Made by a program: the position numbers and the translations under genes. Under the pieces are notes generated by a model. The model saw nothing but the letters and a program-made list of their open reading frames with translations, had not been told where the DNA came from and did no database searches. A stretch of DNA of 64,000 nt, taken from positions 22,555 through 86,554 of the forward strand of contig JAILMN010000027.1 in NCBI GenBank assembly GCA_024692565.1, given 5' to 3'. Of the stretch, positions 45,363 through 53,206 are shown in pieces. Numbering within the stretch: the first letter of the stretch is position 1; each line of letters opens with the position of its first letter. The stretch comes from Paludibacteraceae bacterium. GTDB lineage: Bacteria; Bacteroidota; Bacteroidia; Bacteroidales; Paludibacteraceae.

Positions 45363-46535
45363 TTATGCTTTTTTTATGATTTCTAAAATAACTTGCATCG
45401 CTTTCTCTAACGACGGAACCGGAAGGTACTCATAGCGGCTGTGGAAATTCTCTCCGCCGGCGAAGATATTAGGGCAGGGCAGACCTTCGAACGACAGACG
45501 TGCGCCGTCCGTACCGCCGCGAATAGGCTTCACGTTCGGCGTCACACCTACAGCGGTCATCGCTTCTTTGGCAAGGTCGATGATGTGCATTACGGGTTCG
45601 ATCTTCTCGCGCATATTATAATACTGATCGCGTATATCGATCTCTGCCGTCCCTTCACCAAACTCCGTGTTAACTTTGCGCACCAAGTGCTCCAGTTCAC
45701 GTTTGCGGTATTCGAATTGCGTGCGGTCATGGTCGCGGATGATGTAACTGAGCGTGGTCTCTTCTACCGTTCCGTTCATGCCTACCAAATGATAGAATCC
45801 TTCGTATCCTTGTGTGTGCTCAGGACTTTGCCAACGAGGTAACATCAGGATGATCTGATTGGCAATACGCATGGAGTTGCGCATCTTGTGATAACCGTAA
45901 CCGGGGTGAACATTCAAACCGTGCACTTTGATCTTTGCAGAAGCGGCGTTGAAGTTCTCAAACTCTAATTCGCCAATAGTGCCGCCGTCCATCGTGTAGG
46001 CAAAATCGGCACCGAAAGCTGTTACGTCAAAATGGTCAGCTCCTTGACCGATTTCTTCGTCCGGCGTGAAGCCGATACGCACTTTGCCGTGCTTGATCTC
46101 GGGATGCTGAATCAGGTACTCCATGGCCGTAACGATCTCCGCTATACCCGCTTTGTCGTCTGCACCAAGCAGCGTCGTTGTGTCCGTCACAATCACATCT
46201 TGCCCGGCATAACGAGCGTCAATATAATCGCGCTCTTCTGCCTTCACAATGCTCGCCTTTACGTGCTTTCCGCTTGCGTCAGGACTGGTGTCCATGTGGG
46301 CAATAAAACCGATGACCGGCTGATTACTGACAGCTGACGACTGATTACTCTCCAACGTCGCCATGATATACCCGTTCTCATCGAGCGTCACCTCGCTCAG
46401 ACCGATGGTTTTCAGTTCGTCCGCCAAGTACTTGGCAAACTCCATCTGCCCGGGCGTGGAAGGCGTCATGCCGGTGTTCTCATCGCTCGTCGTGCAGAAC
46501 GAGACGTATTTGAGAAAACGATCTACGATGCTCAT
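45363..46535 (-). CDS. pepT: Peptidase T (tripeptidase)
   Basis: A 390-residue M20-family zinc aminopeptidase releasing the N-terminal residue from tripeptides. The zinc motifs are [34 protein letters not shown] and the late His region. Length is normal. Residues near 65-72 ([12 protein letters not shown]) are encoded by an in-frame tandem repeat (46318-46352) absent from typical PepT. Its start overlaps the lipoprotein gene by 4 nt. Confidence 0.93.
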   Translation of the reverse strand: MSIVDRFLKYVSFCTTSDENTGMTPSTPGQMEFAKYLADELKTIGLSEVTLDENGYIMATLESNQSSAVSNQPVIGFIAHMDTSPDASGKHVKASIVKAEERDYIDARYAGQDVIVTDTTTLLGADDKAGIAEIVTAMEYLIQHPEIKHGKVRIGFTPDEEIGQGADHFDVTAFGADFAYTMDGGTIGELEFENFNAASAKIKVHGLNVHPGYGYHKMRNSMRIANQIILMLPRWQSPEHTQGYEGFYHLVGMNGTVEETTLSYIIRDHDRTQFEYRKRELEHLVRKVNTEFGEGTAEIDIRDQYYNMREKIEPVMHIIDLAKEAMTAVGVTPNVKPIRGGTDGARLSFEGLPCPNIFAGGENFHSRYEYLPVPSLEKAMQVILEIIKKA

Positions 46536-47083
46536 TTGTTACCTCCAAATGCACCAAGAATAGTACTCAAAGCACCTGCATACTGTGCAGCGGTGTTGGC
46601 ATACGAAGCAGCGGAATTAGCTGTGTTCTGTGCCGTCTGCGTAGCAGATTTCACGGTGTCGCTTTCCTTCACCATCGTCACAAGGCTGTTGGTTACATCT
46701 TCCACGTTGTCCTGCGTGATCAGACCCAGCGAAGAAGCCATCATACCTTTGCCGAACTCCGACAGATAAGTCTTGTCTTTGTAGTTGTCTTTGAGTCCCT
46801 CGCAGTTAGCAACCAGCGTCACGGTGTTCAGGATGTTCTGCATGTTTTTGTAATCAAACTTGTTGCCGTCCGCTTTGTACTGGTTGTAGAGGTTCAGCAG
46901 CGCGTTCCCGGCACCTTGTCCTGCCGTCTGCGCCGTGTTACCTGCTTGCGCCGTGGTAGTCGTTGTGGTCGTTGTCGCAGCTTGACTGCTTGCTGTTTGT
47001 TGGTTGGAACTACTGCTGTTTTTCAAGAATCCGCAGCCCGCCATCATGATAGCGGCTGCTACAAAAAGAATGCTCTTTTTCAT
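46532..47083 (-). CDS. Lipoprotein with Thr-rich linker, unknown function
   Basis: A 183-residue lipoprotein ([18 protein letters not shown], lipidated Cys at about 17). A Ser/Gln/Thr-rich stretch (residues 22-52, with TTTTTTTT) leads to a mainly helical domain ([36 protein letters not shown]). The last third ([28 protein letters not shown]) is Ala/Thr-rich and likely a helical tail. No family recognised. It overlaps pepT by 4 nt. Confidence 0.75.
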   Translation of the reverse strand: MKKSILFVAAAIMMAGCGFLKNSSSSNQQTASSQAATTTTTTTTAQAGNTAQTAGQGAGNALLNLYNQYKADGNKFDYKNMQNILNTVTLVANCEGLKDNYKDKTYLSEFGKGMMASSLGLITQDNVEDVTNSLVTMVKESDTVKSATQTAQNTANSAASYANTAAQYAGALSTILGAFGGNK

Positions 47084-47120
47084 AATACTATCTAAAATTT
47101 AAAATCTAAAATCTAAAATG

Positions 47121-48071
47121 TCAAATGACAATATTCATGTCCTTTGTCCGCCTCTCGGCAAAGGCGAGGATATTGTCGCATACGTTCTCGCACATAGCGA
47201 TGCGTCCTTCCCAAGTACCGGTTCCCGTATGCGGCGAAAGCACAACGTTGGGGAGTGTAAGTAACTCCGGCGTGATGTGCGGCTCGTTCTCATACACATC
47301 CAGTGCCGCACCGGCGATGATGCCGTTTTGCAATGCTTCTACCAACGCTTGCTCGTCCACATGTGCGCCGCGCGCGGTGTTGATAAGGTACGCACTGCGT
47401 TTCATCATACCCAATTCAGGTTTACCGATGATGTGATGCACTTCCGGCGTGTAGGGTAGGTTCAGACTGAGGAAATCGCTATCCTGCAAGAGCGTCTGAA
47501 AATCCACGTATTTCACCATTTCATCATTCCCTCCATTAAGCGCTTTTAGCGCGTCACCATTGATTTCGTGTCGGTTATGATAAATAATCCTCATCCCGGA
47601 TGCCGCGGCTCTCCTCGCTAAGGCTTGCCCGATACGTCCCATGCCGAGGATACCCAGCGTCTTGCCATATAACGAGTGACTGAGGTTCCGCATCACACCA
47701 AATCCTTCAAAAGAGCTGACTTCTGAAATCTGACTTCTGACGGCTCTATCAAACTCACTCACGCGACGAGCTAAATCAATCATGAGGGCAAAAGCCAACT
47801 CTGCCGTAGGCTCTATCACCGGTTGGGGTGTGTTCGTCACACGAATACCCCGTTCGCGGCAGGCATCAAGGTCAATATTATTGAATCCCGCACCGAAATT
47901 AGCAATCAACCGCAACTTCGGCATGGCTTCAATCATCTCCCGCGGCACCTTATAATCGAACGTGCTCACTAATACTTCCGCCTCTTCCCGCTCTGCAACT
48001 TCCAATACACCTCGCTCTGCGAGGCGCCTGAATCCTTCTTTTGGCAACGCTGTAGTAAAAGCAATTTTCAT
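47121..48071 (-). CDS. D-isomer-specific 2-hydroxyacid dehydrogenase
   Basis: A 316-residue NAD-dependent dehydrogenase. The dinucleotide fold has LGILGMGRIGQALARRAA; the substrate loop has NTARGAHVDEQALVE; the catalytic His is in LSPHTGTGTWE. It could act on glyoxylate, hydroxypyruvate or lactate. Two in-frame repeats sit in surface segments: RSQISEVSSFEG (47713-47741) and HEINGDALKALNGGNDEM (47514-47562), the latter a CACCATT/AGCG micro-element. Confidence 0.88.
   Translation of the reverse strand: MKIAFTTALPKEGFRRLAERGVLEVAEREEAEVLVSTFDYKVPREMIEAMPKLRLIANFGAGFNNIDLDACRERGIRVTNTPQPVIEPTAELAFALMIDLARRVSEFDRAVRSQISEVSSFEGFGVMRNLSHSLYGKTLGILGMGRIGQALARRAAASGMRIIYHNRHEINGDALKALNGGNDEMVKYVDFQTLLQDSDFLSLNLPYTPEVHHIIGKPELGMMKRSAYLINTARGAHVDEQALVEALQNGIIAGAALDVYENEPHITPELLTLPNVVLSPHTGTGTWEGRIAMCENVCDNILAFAERRTKDMNIVI
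47514..47562. repeat. CACCATT/AGCG micro-element, copy B (inside the dehydrogenase gene)
   Basis: CACCATT, TCATCATTCCCTCC, ATTAAGCGC-TTTT-AGCGCG, TCACCATTG. Its length allows the reading frame to continue. See the finding. Confidence 0.6.
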
Positions 48072-48090
48072 TTCACAACCTTTGCGGGTG

Positions 48091-48122
48091 CAAAGGTACT
48101 ACAAAAATTGCACATATGCAAA
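48091..48122 (-). promoter_or_regulatory. Promoter of the dehydrogenase operon
   Basis: Minus strand: TTTG (48119-48122) followed by CATATGTG, a 20-bp spacer, TACCTTTG (48091-48098), then CACCCGCAAAGGTT, completing a palindrome with the -7 box. Confidence 0.83.
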
Positions 48123-48161
48123 TTTTTTTGCATTTTTTTGCATGGCGGATTGCAAATCCGT

Positions 48162-48317
48162 GATTATTAAAGAGCCTAAGACTATGCAGATAATAGCGCA
48201 TATACTCCTCAAAAAACACGGTGCCCCCCGCTCGTGCTTTTGCGGGCCCCAACCGCAAAAGAACGTTTTTGCAGGAGTACATGCTGATATACGCTAACGC
48301 GAGGCTCTTTAATAATC
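48162..48317 (+). repeat. Two-hairpin structured element, copy 1
   Basis: A perfect 16-bp outer helix: GATTATTAAAGAGCCT (48162-48177) with AGGCTCTTTAATAATC (48302-48317). Inside, AGCG-ATAT pairs with ATAT-CGCT, TACTCC with GGAGTA, and CAAAAAAC with GTTTTTG. The core holds two hairpins, CACG...CGTG and CTTTTGCGG...CCGCAAAAG. Related copies lie at 59886-59990 and 60881-61027. Confidence 0.82.
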
Positions 48318-48378
48318 GTAAGCGACGAAGAAGAAAGAAGATACAAAGATGTGTGAAAGTGTGATTTATGTGAAAACA

Positions 48379-48855
48379 CTACTCTGTTTCGCCGGTCAGT
48401 TGGGCGTAGAGGTCAAGGCCTTTCGCTGTAAGGCGGTAGGCTTGTTCGGGTTTGTTGGGAACGGCAGAGTAAGCCAGATCGATTAGCCCGCGGTCCCAGC
48501 ACGGCTTCCAATAATTGTAGATGAACACGCGGCGACTCTTCTGCTTAAGCCCCAGATCGGCAACTAATTGCCGACGCGGCAGCACTTTCTTGCCCAATGT
48601 AAGCACGAGTTTTGCCACACGATCGCCCGTGTCTTTTCTGAGACCTTTTGGGGCACTTGGCTTGTCGGCCGGTTTCGTTTTCTCAATTAGTTTTCCGTCC
48701 TTGAGTTCGATAGCCAGATGGCATGCTTGGAGGGCATTCGTCTCATCGCGGAAGAATGTTCTGTCAAATACTTCGTGTCCGGCTTTTTGTAGTGCGTTGA
48801 TCACCGAGAGCGCATATTTCTCGCTCTCTGCGTTGTACTTCAAATATATCTTCAT
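48379..48855 (-). CDS. Unknown protein with probable C-terminal winged helix
   Basis: A 158-residue protein. The N-terminal 50 residues form a small alpha/beta unit (KYALSVINALQKAGHEVF), followed by a Lys/Pro linker (KTKPADKPSAPKGL). The C-terminal half (LPRRQLVADLGLKQKSRR, then YRLTAKGLDLYAQL) looks like a winged-helix DNA-binding domain. I cannot name a family. Its promoter is separated by a leader of about 65 nt that carries GGGAAC inverted words also found in the array beside it. Confidence 0.7.
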   Translation of the reverse strand: MKIYLKYNAESEKYALSVINALQKAGHEVFDRTFFRDETNALQACHLAIELKDGKLIEKTKPADKPSAPKGLRKDTGDRVAKLVLTLGKKVLPRRQLVADLGLKQKSRRVFIYNYWKPCWDRGLIDLAYSAVPNKPEQAYRLTAKGLDLYAQLTGETE

Positions 48856-48924
48856 GGCTGTTGTGGATGGGTTGTTCCCTTTATTCGCTTAGTTGCAGAA
48901 AAAGGGAATATGCCAAATCGGGTG

Positions 48925-48956
48925 CAAAGGTACGGAAAAATTTTGATATGTGCAAG
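48925..48956 (-). promoter_or_regulatory. Promoter of the winged-helix gene
   Basis: Minus strand: CTTG (48953-48956) followed by CACATATC, a 20-bp spacer, TACCTTTG (48925-48932). Confidence 0.83.
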
Positions 48957-49450
48957 AGGTTGTTCCTTTTTATTGAAAAATTCGCAAAAAGGGAACAAGC
49001 TATGTGTGGGTATGGGTTGTTCCTTTTTGGGTAGAGAATTGGAGTAAAAGGGAACAAGTTAAAACAAGGGTTATGGGAAAGGGAACAAGGCAAAGAAATT
49101 GACCCACAAGGTGTGGGTAAAAGAAGGAACAAGGGGAGAGGGAACAAGGTAAAATAAGGAACAAAGTAGATAAGAAGGTTGTTCCTTTTTATTGAAAAAT
49201 TCGCAAAAAGGGAACAAGCTATGTGTGGGTATGGGTTGTTCCTTTTTGGTAGAGAATTGGAGTAAAAGGGAACAAGTTAAAACAAGGGTTGTGGGAAAGG
49301 GAACAAGGTAAAATAGGGAACAAAGTAGATAAGAAGGTTGTTCCTTTTTGTGGCAAAAATCATAAAAGGGGAACAAGGTAAGTGTGGATATGGGTTGTTC
49401 CTTTTTGGTGTGAAAATGGAGCAAAAGGGAACAAGGTAAACATGAGATCA
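48957..49450. repeat. Tandem array of GGGAACAA / TTGTTCC hairpins
   Basis: Three imperfect units (about 48957-49175, 49176-49334, 49335-49450). Each begins GTTGTTCCTTTTT and holds several GGGAACAAG words; the opening GTTGTTCCTTTTT can pair with AAAAAGGGAACAAGC about 20 nt on. About 20 copies of GGAACAA or its complement lie in 500 bp. The second unit nearly repeats the first with an internal deletion. Confidence 0.85.
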
Positions 49451-49553
49451 AAAGAAGATAAAAGGAGAGAAGGAACTAAGGAAAAGGTACAAGGGACATT
49501 GATGCGTGAAAGTGTGAGAGAGTGAAAGAAAAAAATAAAAAAATAAATTTTTA

Positions 49554-49585
49554 TTTGCTCAGGTCAAAAAAATTATGTACCTTTG
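49554..49585 (+). promoter_or_regulatory. Promoter of the ncRNA candidate
   Basis: TTTG (49554-49557), a 20-bp spacer, TACCTTTG (49578-49585), then CACCCGCAAAGGT, giving the palindromic -7 form also seen at 11334 and 48091. Confidence 0.83.
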
Positions 49586-49589
49586 CACC

Positions 49590-49892
49590 CGCAAAGGTTT
49601 TTGAACCATTACCACTGGGCTCAACAGTGTAAAAAAGTGAGTACATAAAAAGGCGTTTATTGACGCTTGTTTTGACGATTTAGAAACTTCGCAACTTTCA
49701 AAAATCCACTGTCAAGACAATGCAACGATAGATGTCTGCGTTGGGTATATAACCCTCCTATCGCTATGGGAGAACTATATACTTTTTTAGCGTAGGCTCT
49801 GTGTTGCTTGTTTCTGGAGTGGATAGGCAATGCGAAGACCTCTAAATCGCGGGACAAGTAACAATTACAGGTCCTGCGCTTTTTGTGTTGTA
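49590..49892 (+). ncRNA. Structured RNA candidate of about 300 nt before the Sel1-like gene
   Basis: Transcription should begin near 49590. Hairpins: CACTG/CAGTG (about 49612), GGCGT/ACGC (about 49652), GTATATA/TATATAC around CTCC/GGGAG (about 49745-49785). It ends in a terminator-like stem CGCGGGAC (about 49848) with GTCCTGCG (about 49876) and CTTTTTGTG. The Sel1-like gene starts about 20 nt after. It could be an independent RNA or an attenuator. No Rfam family was recognised by eye. Confidence 0.5.
49848..49890 (+). terminator. Terminator-like hairpin ending the ncRNA candidate
   Basis: An 8-bp stem (one G-U pair) CGCGGGAC / GTCCTGCG with a loop of about 20 nt and CTTTTTGTG. Confidence 0.6.
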
Positions 49893-49909
49893 TACTAACG
49901 AACAAATGT

Positions 49910-50356
49910 ATGAAAAAGACACTTGTATTTATTGGAATTGTGTTTGCTGCATTGGTAGTCGTATGGGGCTACAAGGACGAAGCAAAGAGTAAGGAAGCGG
50001 TATCAAGACCGGAAGATGGCGAGCCTGTGTTCATCAGCAAGAAGTTGTTCTTCAATCCGGACTCCTTAAATTACTACGCGGCTATCGCGTATAAGGATGA
50101 CGACCCGAAAGGATTGTTCGTTACCGGCATGACCTATTATTTGAAAGAAAGCTATTCTGAATTCATTCCAGGATATCCCACTCCAAACAAAGAGGATGCC
50201 GATATAATGATTCTTCATTCGGCAGATCTTGGCTACCCCGATGCAATTCAATTCATCCATTGTATGGCAAAAAATGGATGTTGGGATTATTGTATGCCGG
50301 AAGATAAAGTAACATTAGGATACCGCGAAATAATCAACGACCATGGCACAGAATAA
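49910..50356 (+). CDS. Membrane-anchored Sel1-like repeat protein
   Basis: A 148-residue protein. The N-terminal hydrophobic segment (MKKTLVFIGIVFAALVVVWGY) is a signal anchor. The rest shows degenerate Sel1-like helices (IAYKDDDPKGLFVTGMTYYL; KEDADIMILHSADLGYPDAI). Sel1 repeats usually bind other proteins. The start at 49910 gives a correct signal anchor. It overlaps the GIY-YIG gene by 14 nt, so the two are coupled. Confidence 0.65.
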   Translation: MKKTLVFIGIVFAALVVVWGYKDEAKSKEAVSRPEDGEPVFISKKLFFNPDSLNYYAAIAYKDDDPKGLFVTGMTYYLKESYSEFIPGYPTPNKEDADIMILHSADLGYPDAIQFIHCMAKNGCWDYCMPEDKVTLGYREIINDHGTE

Positions 50357-50996
50357 AGGAGTTATTTATATCCTGACTAATCCATCATTCAAGGAGTATG
50401 TAAAAATCGGTTACGCACACGACATCGAGAAACGGCTGCGTCAATTGAATCGTAGTGAGACCGTTCCGTTTGCTTTCCGCGTGTACGCGATATATGAGGT
50501 TAAGAGCGAACTGACCGATATGGAGTTGCACAAGCTGATTGATAACCTCAATCCAGATCTGCGCACCATTGAGACATTTGACGGAAAGAAACGCGTAAAA
50601 GAATTCTATGCCATGTCTGCGGAAGATGCTTATTCCATTCTGGAGAGCATAGCGAAAATAAGCGGAACGACAGAGTGCCTAAAAAGACTTACTCCGGAAG
50701 GCCACGAGGTTATAGATGAGCAGATAGCCAACGAAGTACAGGAGAACGCACGCCGTGGTGCTTTCCGTTTCTCTATGTGCGGAATAAAAGCTGGCGAAAA
50801 AGTTGTGTTTATAGACGACAAGAACGTGCAACCTGAAGTAATAGACGACCGCCACATAGAATATAATGGTCAAACTACTTCGTTGTCGGCTTTAGCGCAG
50901 CAGCTTAAAGGATTTGACCATCCCGTGCAAGGCACACTCTGGTTCACCTATAATGGTGTCAAGTTGGATGACTTGCGCAAAAATATGGAGAAATAA
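50343..50996 (+). CDS. GIY-YIG (T5orf172-like) protein with C-terminal DUF4357-like domain
   Basis: A 217-residue protein. The N-terminal domain has the GIY-YIG equivalents VIYILTNPS and VKIGYAHDIEKRLRQLN with the catalytic-type Arg and a later Glu (MELHKLI). The C-terminal part (VFIDDKNVQPEVIDDRHIEYNGQTTSLSALAQQLKG) resembles DUF4357/RAMA domains linked to restriction-modification enzymes. A DNA-cutting role next to the methyltransferase below is inference. It ends 24 bp before the next gene. Confidence 0.7.
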   Translation: MAQNKGVIYILTNPSFKEYVKIGYAHDIEKRLRQLNRSETVPFAFRVYAIYEVKSELTDMELHKLIDNLNPDLRTIETFDGKKRVKEFYAMSAEDAYSILESIAKISGTTECLKRLTPEGHEVIDEQIANEVQENARRGAFRFSMCGIKAGEKVVFIDDKNVQPEVIDDRHIEYNGQTTSLSALAQQLKGFDHPVQGTLWFTYNGVKLDDLRKNMEK

Positions 50997-51020
50997 TAAG
51001 AATAAAACAATAACCGAGAT

Positions 51021-53204
51021 ATGACTTTTACAGGAGCAAAACAAGAATTTGACGCGCAATATGGTAATACGAATGATTACCTTTGTTTTTTGCCTGATCA
51101 TTTAACGCAAAACAAACAAACCCATTTGCAAAAAACAGATGGTAGTAAAAACGAGCAATATTATAAATGGCAATTCTTGTATGCTATTGTACATGCTGGT
51201 TTGTTTGCAAAAGATTTAATCGGCACTGAAGTTCACTTTCCAAAGGGGAATAAGTCGTCGGCAGCCATCAAGATCGATGCCGCTATTTTCGACGATGCAA
51301 TTTGGTTCGAGAAATACAAAGACTATCACACTAATAATAGTTCCGACTCGTTAGATTGGCTGCGAAAACATTTAGTTGCTGCCCTTGAGTTCAAAAAAGA
51401 AGATGGCAAAAATATCTCAGAGGTATGGGACAAGCAGCTGAAGGCTTACATGAGAGAGTCGGAAGCAGACTTTTGTCTCGGCGTACTCTATGATACCGAA
51501 AGATTGTATTTGTTCCGTCGATTCAATAACCGTTTTGTCCGCTATAGTGACGAATTTAATCTCAAAGGAGAACAAAGCGGGACCAAGGAATTGTCGTTGC
51601 ATCTCCCAGATAGCTATCTTAATATTCCTAATCTTGATCATGTTGTAAATTATTCAGGGAAGCAAGAAATAGATAGGAGCAAACGTTCGATTACAGACTT
51701 GGACGTTATCTCAGGTGTGCAGTCTTCACAGATCACAAATGCGATGTCGGCTATTTTGAGAAGGCTTGATAAGTTGGGTATGGTTAACCAACTTGGTTTT
51801 ACTATTCTTATTAACATTCTTTCTATTAAAATATATGACGAAAAGCAAAATGAGAAATTTCCCAATCGTCATTTACTTTTCTATATATTGCCAGAAGAAG
51901 CTAAATATACTACTCTGGCAGATGAGGATGTCCAGCGGATGATTTCGCGAATGAGAATTTTGTTAGAAGAAGCAAAAACGGTATATCATCGTATTTTAAA
52001 AGATAATATTTTTGATTTCCGCAACGAGAATCATATTAAAATTCTAATAGAGGTTATTACTCAATTCCAAGATTATTCATTCGTTCGGTCACAAAAAACA
52101 GACTTATACCAGATGGTGTTTTATAAGTTTGCGGGACAATTCTCCAAGGAGCAACACGCACAATTTATTACGCCATTACCTATGATAGAGTTCCTCGTGA
52201 ACATCATAAATCCGCGTAATGGAGAAACCGTTATTGATCCAACGGTTGGTATTGCCGATTTTCTTTCTGTGTCGTATGTAAATTCCAATAGCAAATTAGA
52301 CGACAAGAATATCTTTGGCATGGATATAGACGACCAAATGGTGCGTTTGGCTACGTTGAATATGCTGCTTAATGGTGATGGCAATGCCAAAATAGAAACT
52401 CAACCAGGATACGGCTCACTTTTAACTAAGTTTGACGCACAAGGAGAGACATTGGACCTAATTCCATCTATGAATAAAAATGGAAATTGGGATAATCGTC
52501 CAGATAATAAGCAACTCAAAAAATTTGATGTTGTTCTTACCAACCCACCATTTGGGGAAGACCGTGCTTTTGTTCCGCAGAGTGAACAGGACAAGGCGAT
52601 GATCCAATGCTATGAGTTGTGGAATTTATACGGTAAGAACCCAATTGAGACAGAAGAACAGCCCACGAAGAAGAAGGGGAAAAAAGCACAATCGACCAAA
52701 GACGCTACAAAAATTGACATGGGCGTTATATTTCTCGAAAACGCATATCGTATTCTTAAGGAAAATGGGCGTTTAGGTATTGTATTATCCAATTCAATAG
52801 CAAGTATTGACGCGCATAAAAAAGCACGTCAGTGGTTAATGGAAAAAATGCGTATTGTGGCACTCTTCGATTTGCCAGCTAATGTATTTGCAGAAACAGG
52901 CGTAAACACAACCATTATCGTTGCATATAAACCGGCTGAGAACGAATTAAAACGTTTGAAGGAACATAATTACGAAATCTTTGTGCGTGATATTAAAAAT
53001 GTAGGTTACGAGGTAAAGACTCTAAAACGCGTAAAATACTTCGCTCCCACTTATAAATTCAATTATGATACTTTTGAAACGGAAATAGATGAGAATGGCA
53101 ACGCTCTCTTGAATGAAGATTTTACATCAACTATTGCAGATTTTAAACAATGGTGTTTAGGTCAAGAGCAAACGTTACAGGACTTGTTTATTAAAGCGAA
53201 ATAG
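51021..53204 (+). CDS. DNA methyltransferase with N-terminal PD-(D/E)xK-like nuclease domain (BcgI-like RM subunit)
   Basis: A 727-residue N6-adenine methyltransferase. The catalytic motif NPPFGED is at about residue 514; SAM motif I is VIDPTVGIADFLSVSY. The first 250 residues resemble the HsdR N-terminal nuclease fold: IDAAIFDD followed by ALEFKKEDGK (Asp, then ExK) and a helical linker. A nuclease-methyltransferase fusion with a separate specificity subunit is the layout of type IIB/IIG BcgI enzymes; the residues are as expected for an active nuclease but activity is not shown. It lies 3 bp before the S-subunit gene. Confidence 0.75.
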   Translation: MTFTGAKQEFDAQYGNTNDYLCFLPDHLTQNKQTHLQKTDGSKNEQYYKWQFLYAIVHAGLFAKDLIGTEVHFPKGNKSSAAIKIDAAIFDDAIWFEKYKDYHTNNSSDSLDWLRKHLVAALEFKKEDGKNISEVWDKQLKAYMRESEADFCLGVLYDTERLYLFRRFNNRFVRYSDEFNLKGEQSGTKELSLHLPDSYLNIPNLDHVVNYSGKQEIDRSKRSITDLDVISGVQSSQITNAMSAILRRLDKLGMVNQLGFTILINILSIKIYDEKQNEKFPNRHLLFYILPEEAKYTTLADEDVQRMISRMRILLEEAKTVYHRILKDNIFDFRNENHIKILIEVITQFQDYSFVRSQKTDLYQMVFYKFAGQFSKEQHAQFITPLPMIEFLVNIINPRNGETVIDPTVGIADFLSVSYVNSNSKLDDKNIFGMDIDDQMVRLATLNMLLNGDGNAKIETQPGYGSLLTKFDAQGETLDLIPSMNKNGNWDNRPDNKQLKKFDVVLTNPPFGEDRAFVPQSEQDKAMIQCYELWNLYGKNPIETEEQPTKKKGKKAQSTKDATKIDMGVIFLENAYRILKENGRLGIVLSNSIASIDAHKKARQWLMEKMRIVALFDLPANVFAETGVNTTIIVAYKPAENELKRLKEHNYEIFVRDIKNVGYEVKTLKRVKYFAPTYKFNYDTFETEIDENGNALLNEDFTSTIADFKQWCLGQEQTLQDLFIKAK

Positions 53205-53206
53205 TT

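Larger units (their letters stand above)
48072..48378. repeat. Intergenic stretch carrying hairpin element copy 1 and an REP-like hairpin
   Basis: No gene is present in this gap. It holds the dehydrogenase promoter (48091-48122), an REP-like palindrome CGGATT-GCA-AATCCG (about 48146-48160), the two-hairpin element copy 1 (48162-48317, described separately), and a TGTGTGAAAGTGTGA-type micro-repeat (48345-48372) next to the stop of the following gene. Confidence 0.75.
48856..49909. other. Gene-free kilobase: leader, tandem hairpin array and ncRNA candidate
   Basis: In order: the leader and promoter (48925-48956) of the minus-strand winged-helix gene, the GGGAACAA array (48957-49450), a short GTGTGAGAGAGTGAAAG micro-repeat (49500-49527), the promoter (49554-49585) and the ncRNA candidate (49590-49892). 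No convincing protein lies here; open frames on the minus strand follow the low-complexity repeat. Confidence 0.7.

Noticed and set aside
48957..49450. CRISPR array
   Set aside because: No constant direct repeat with unique spacers; the words vary in orientation and spacing and no cas genes are present.
49071..49451. Minus-strand open frame encoding KKEQP-type repeats in the tandem array
   Set aside because: It mirrors the GGGAACAA repeat, changes frame between units, and lacks a promoter and known features; kept as DNA repeat.
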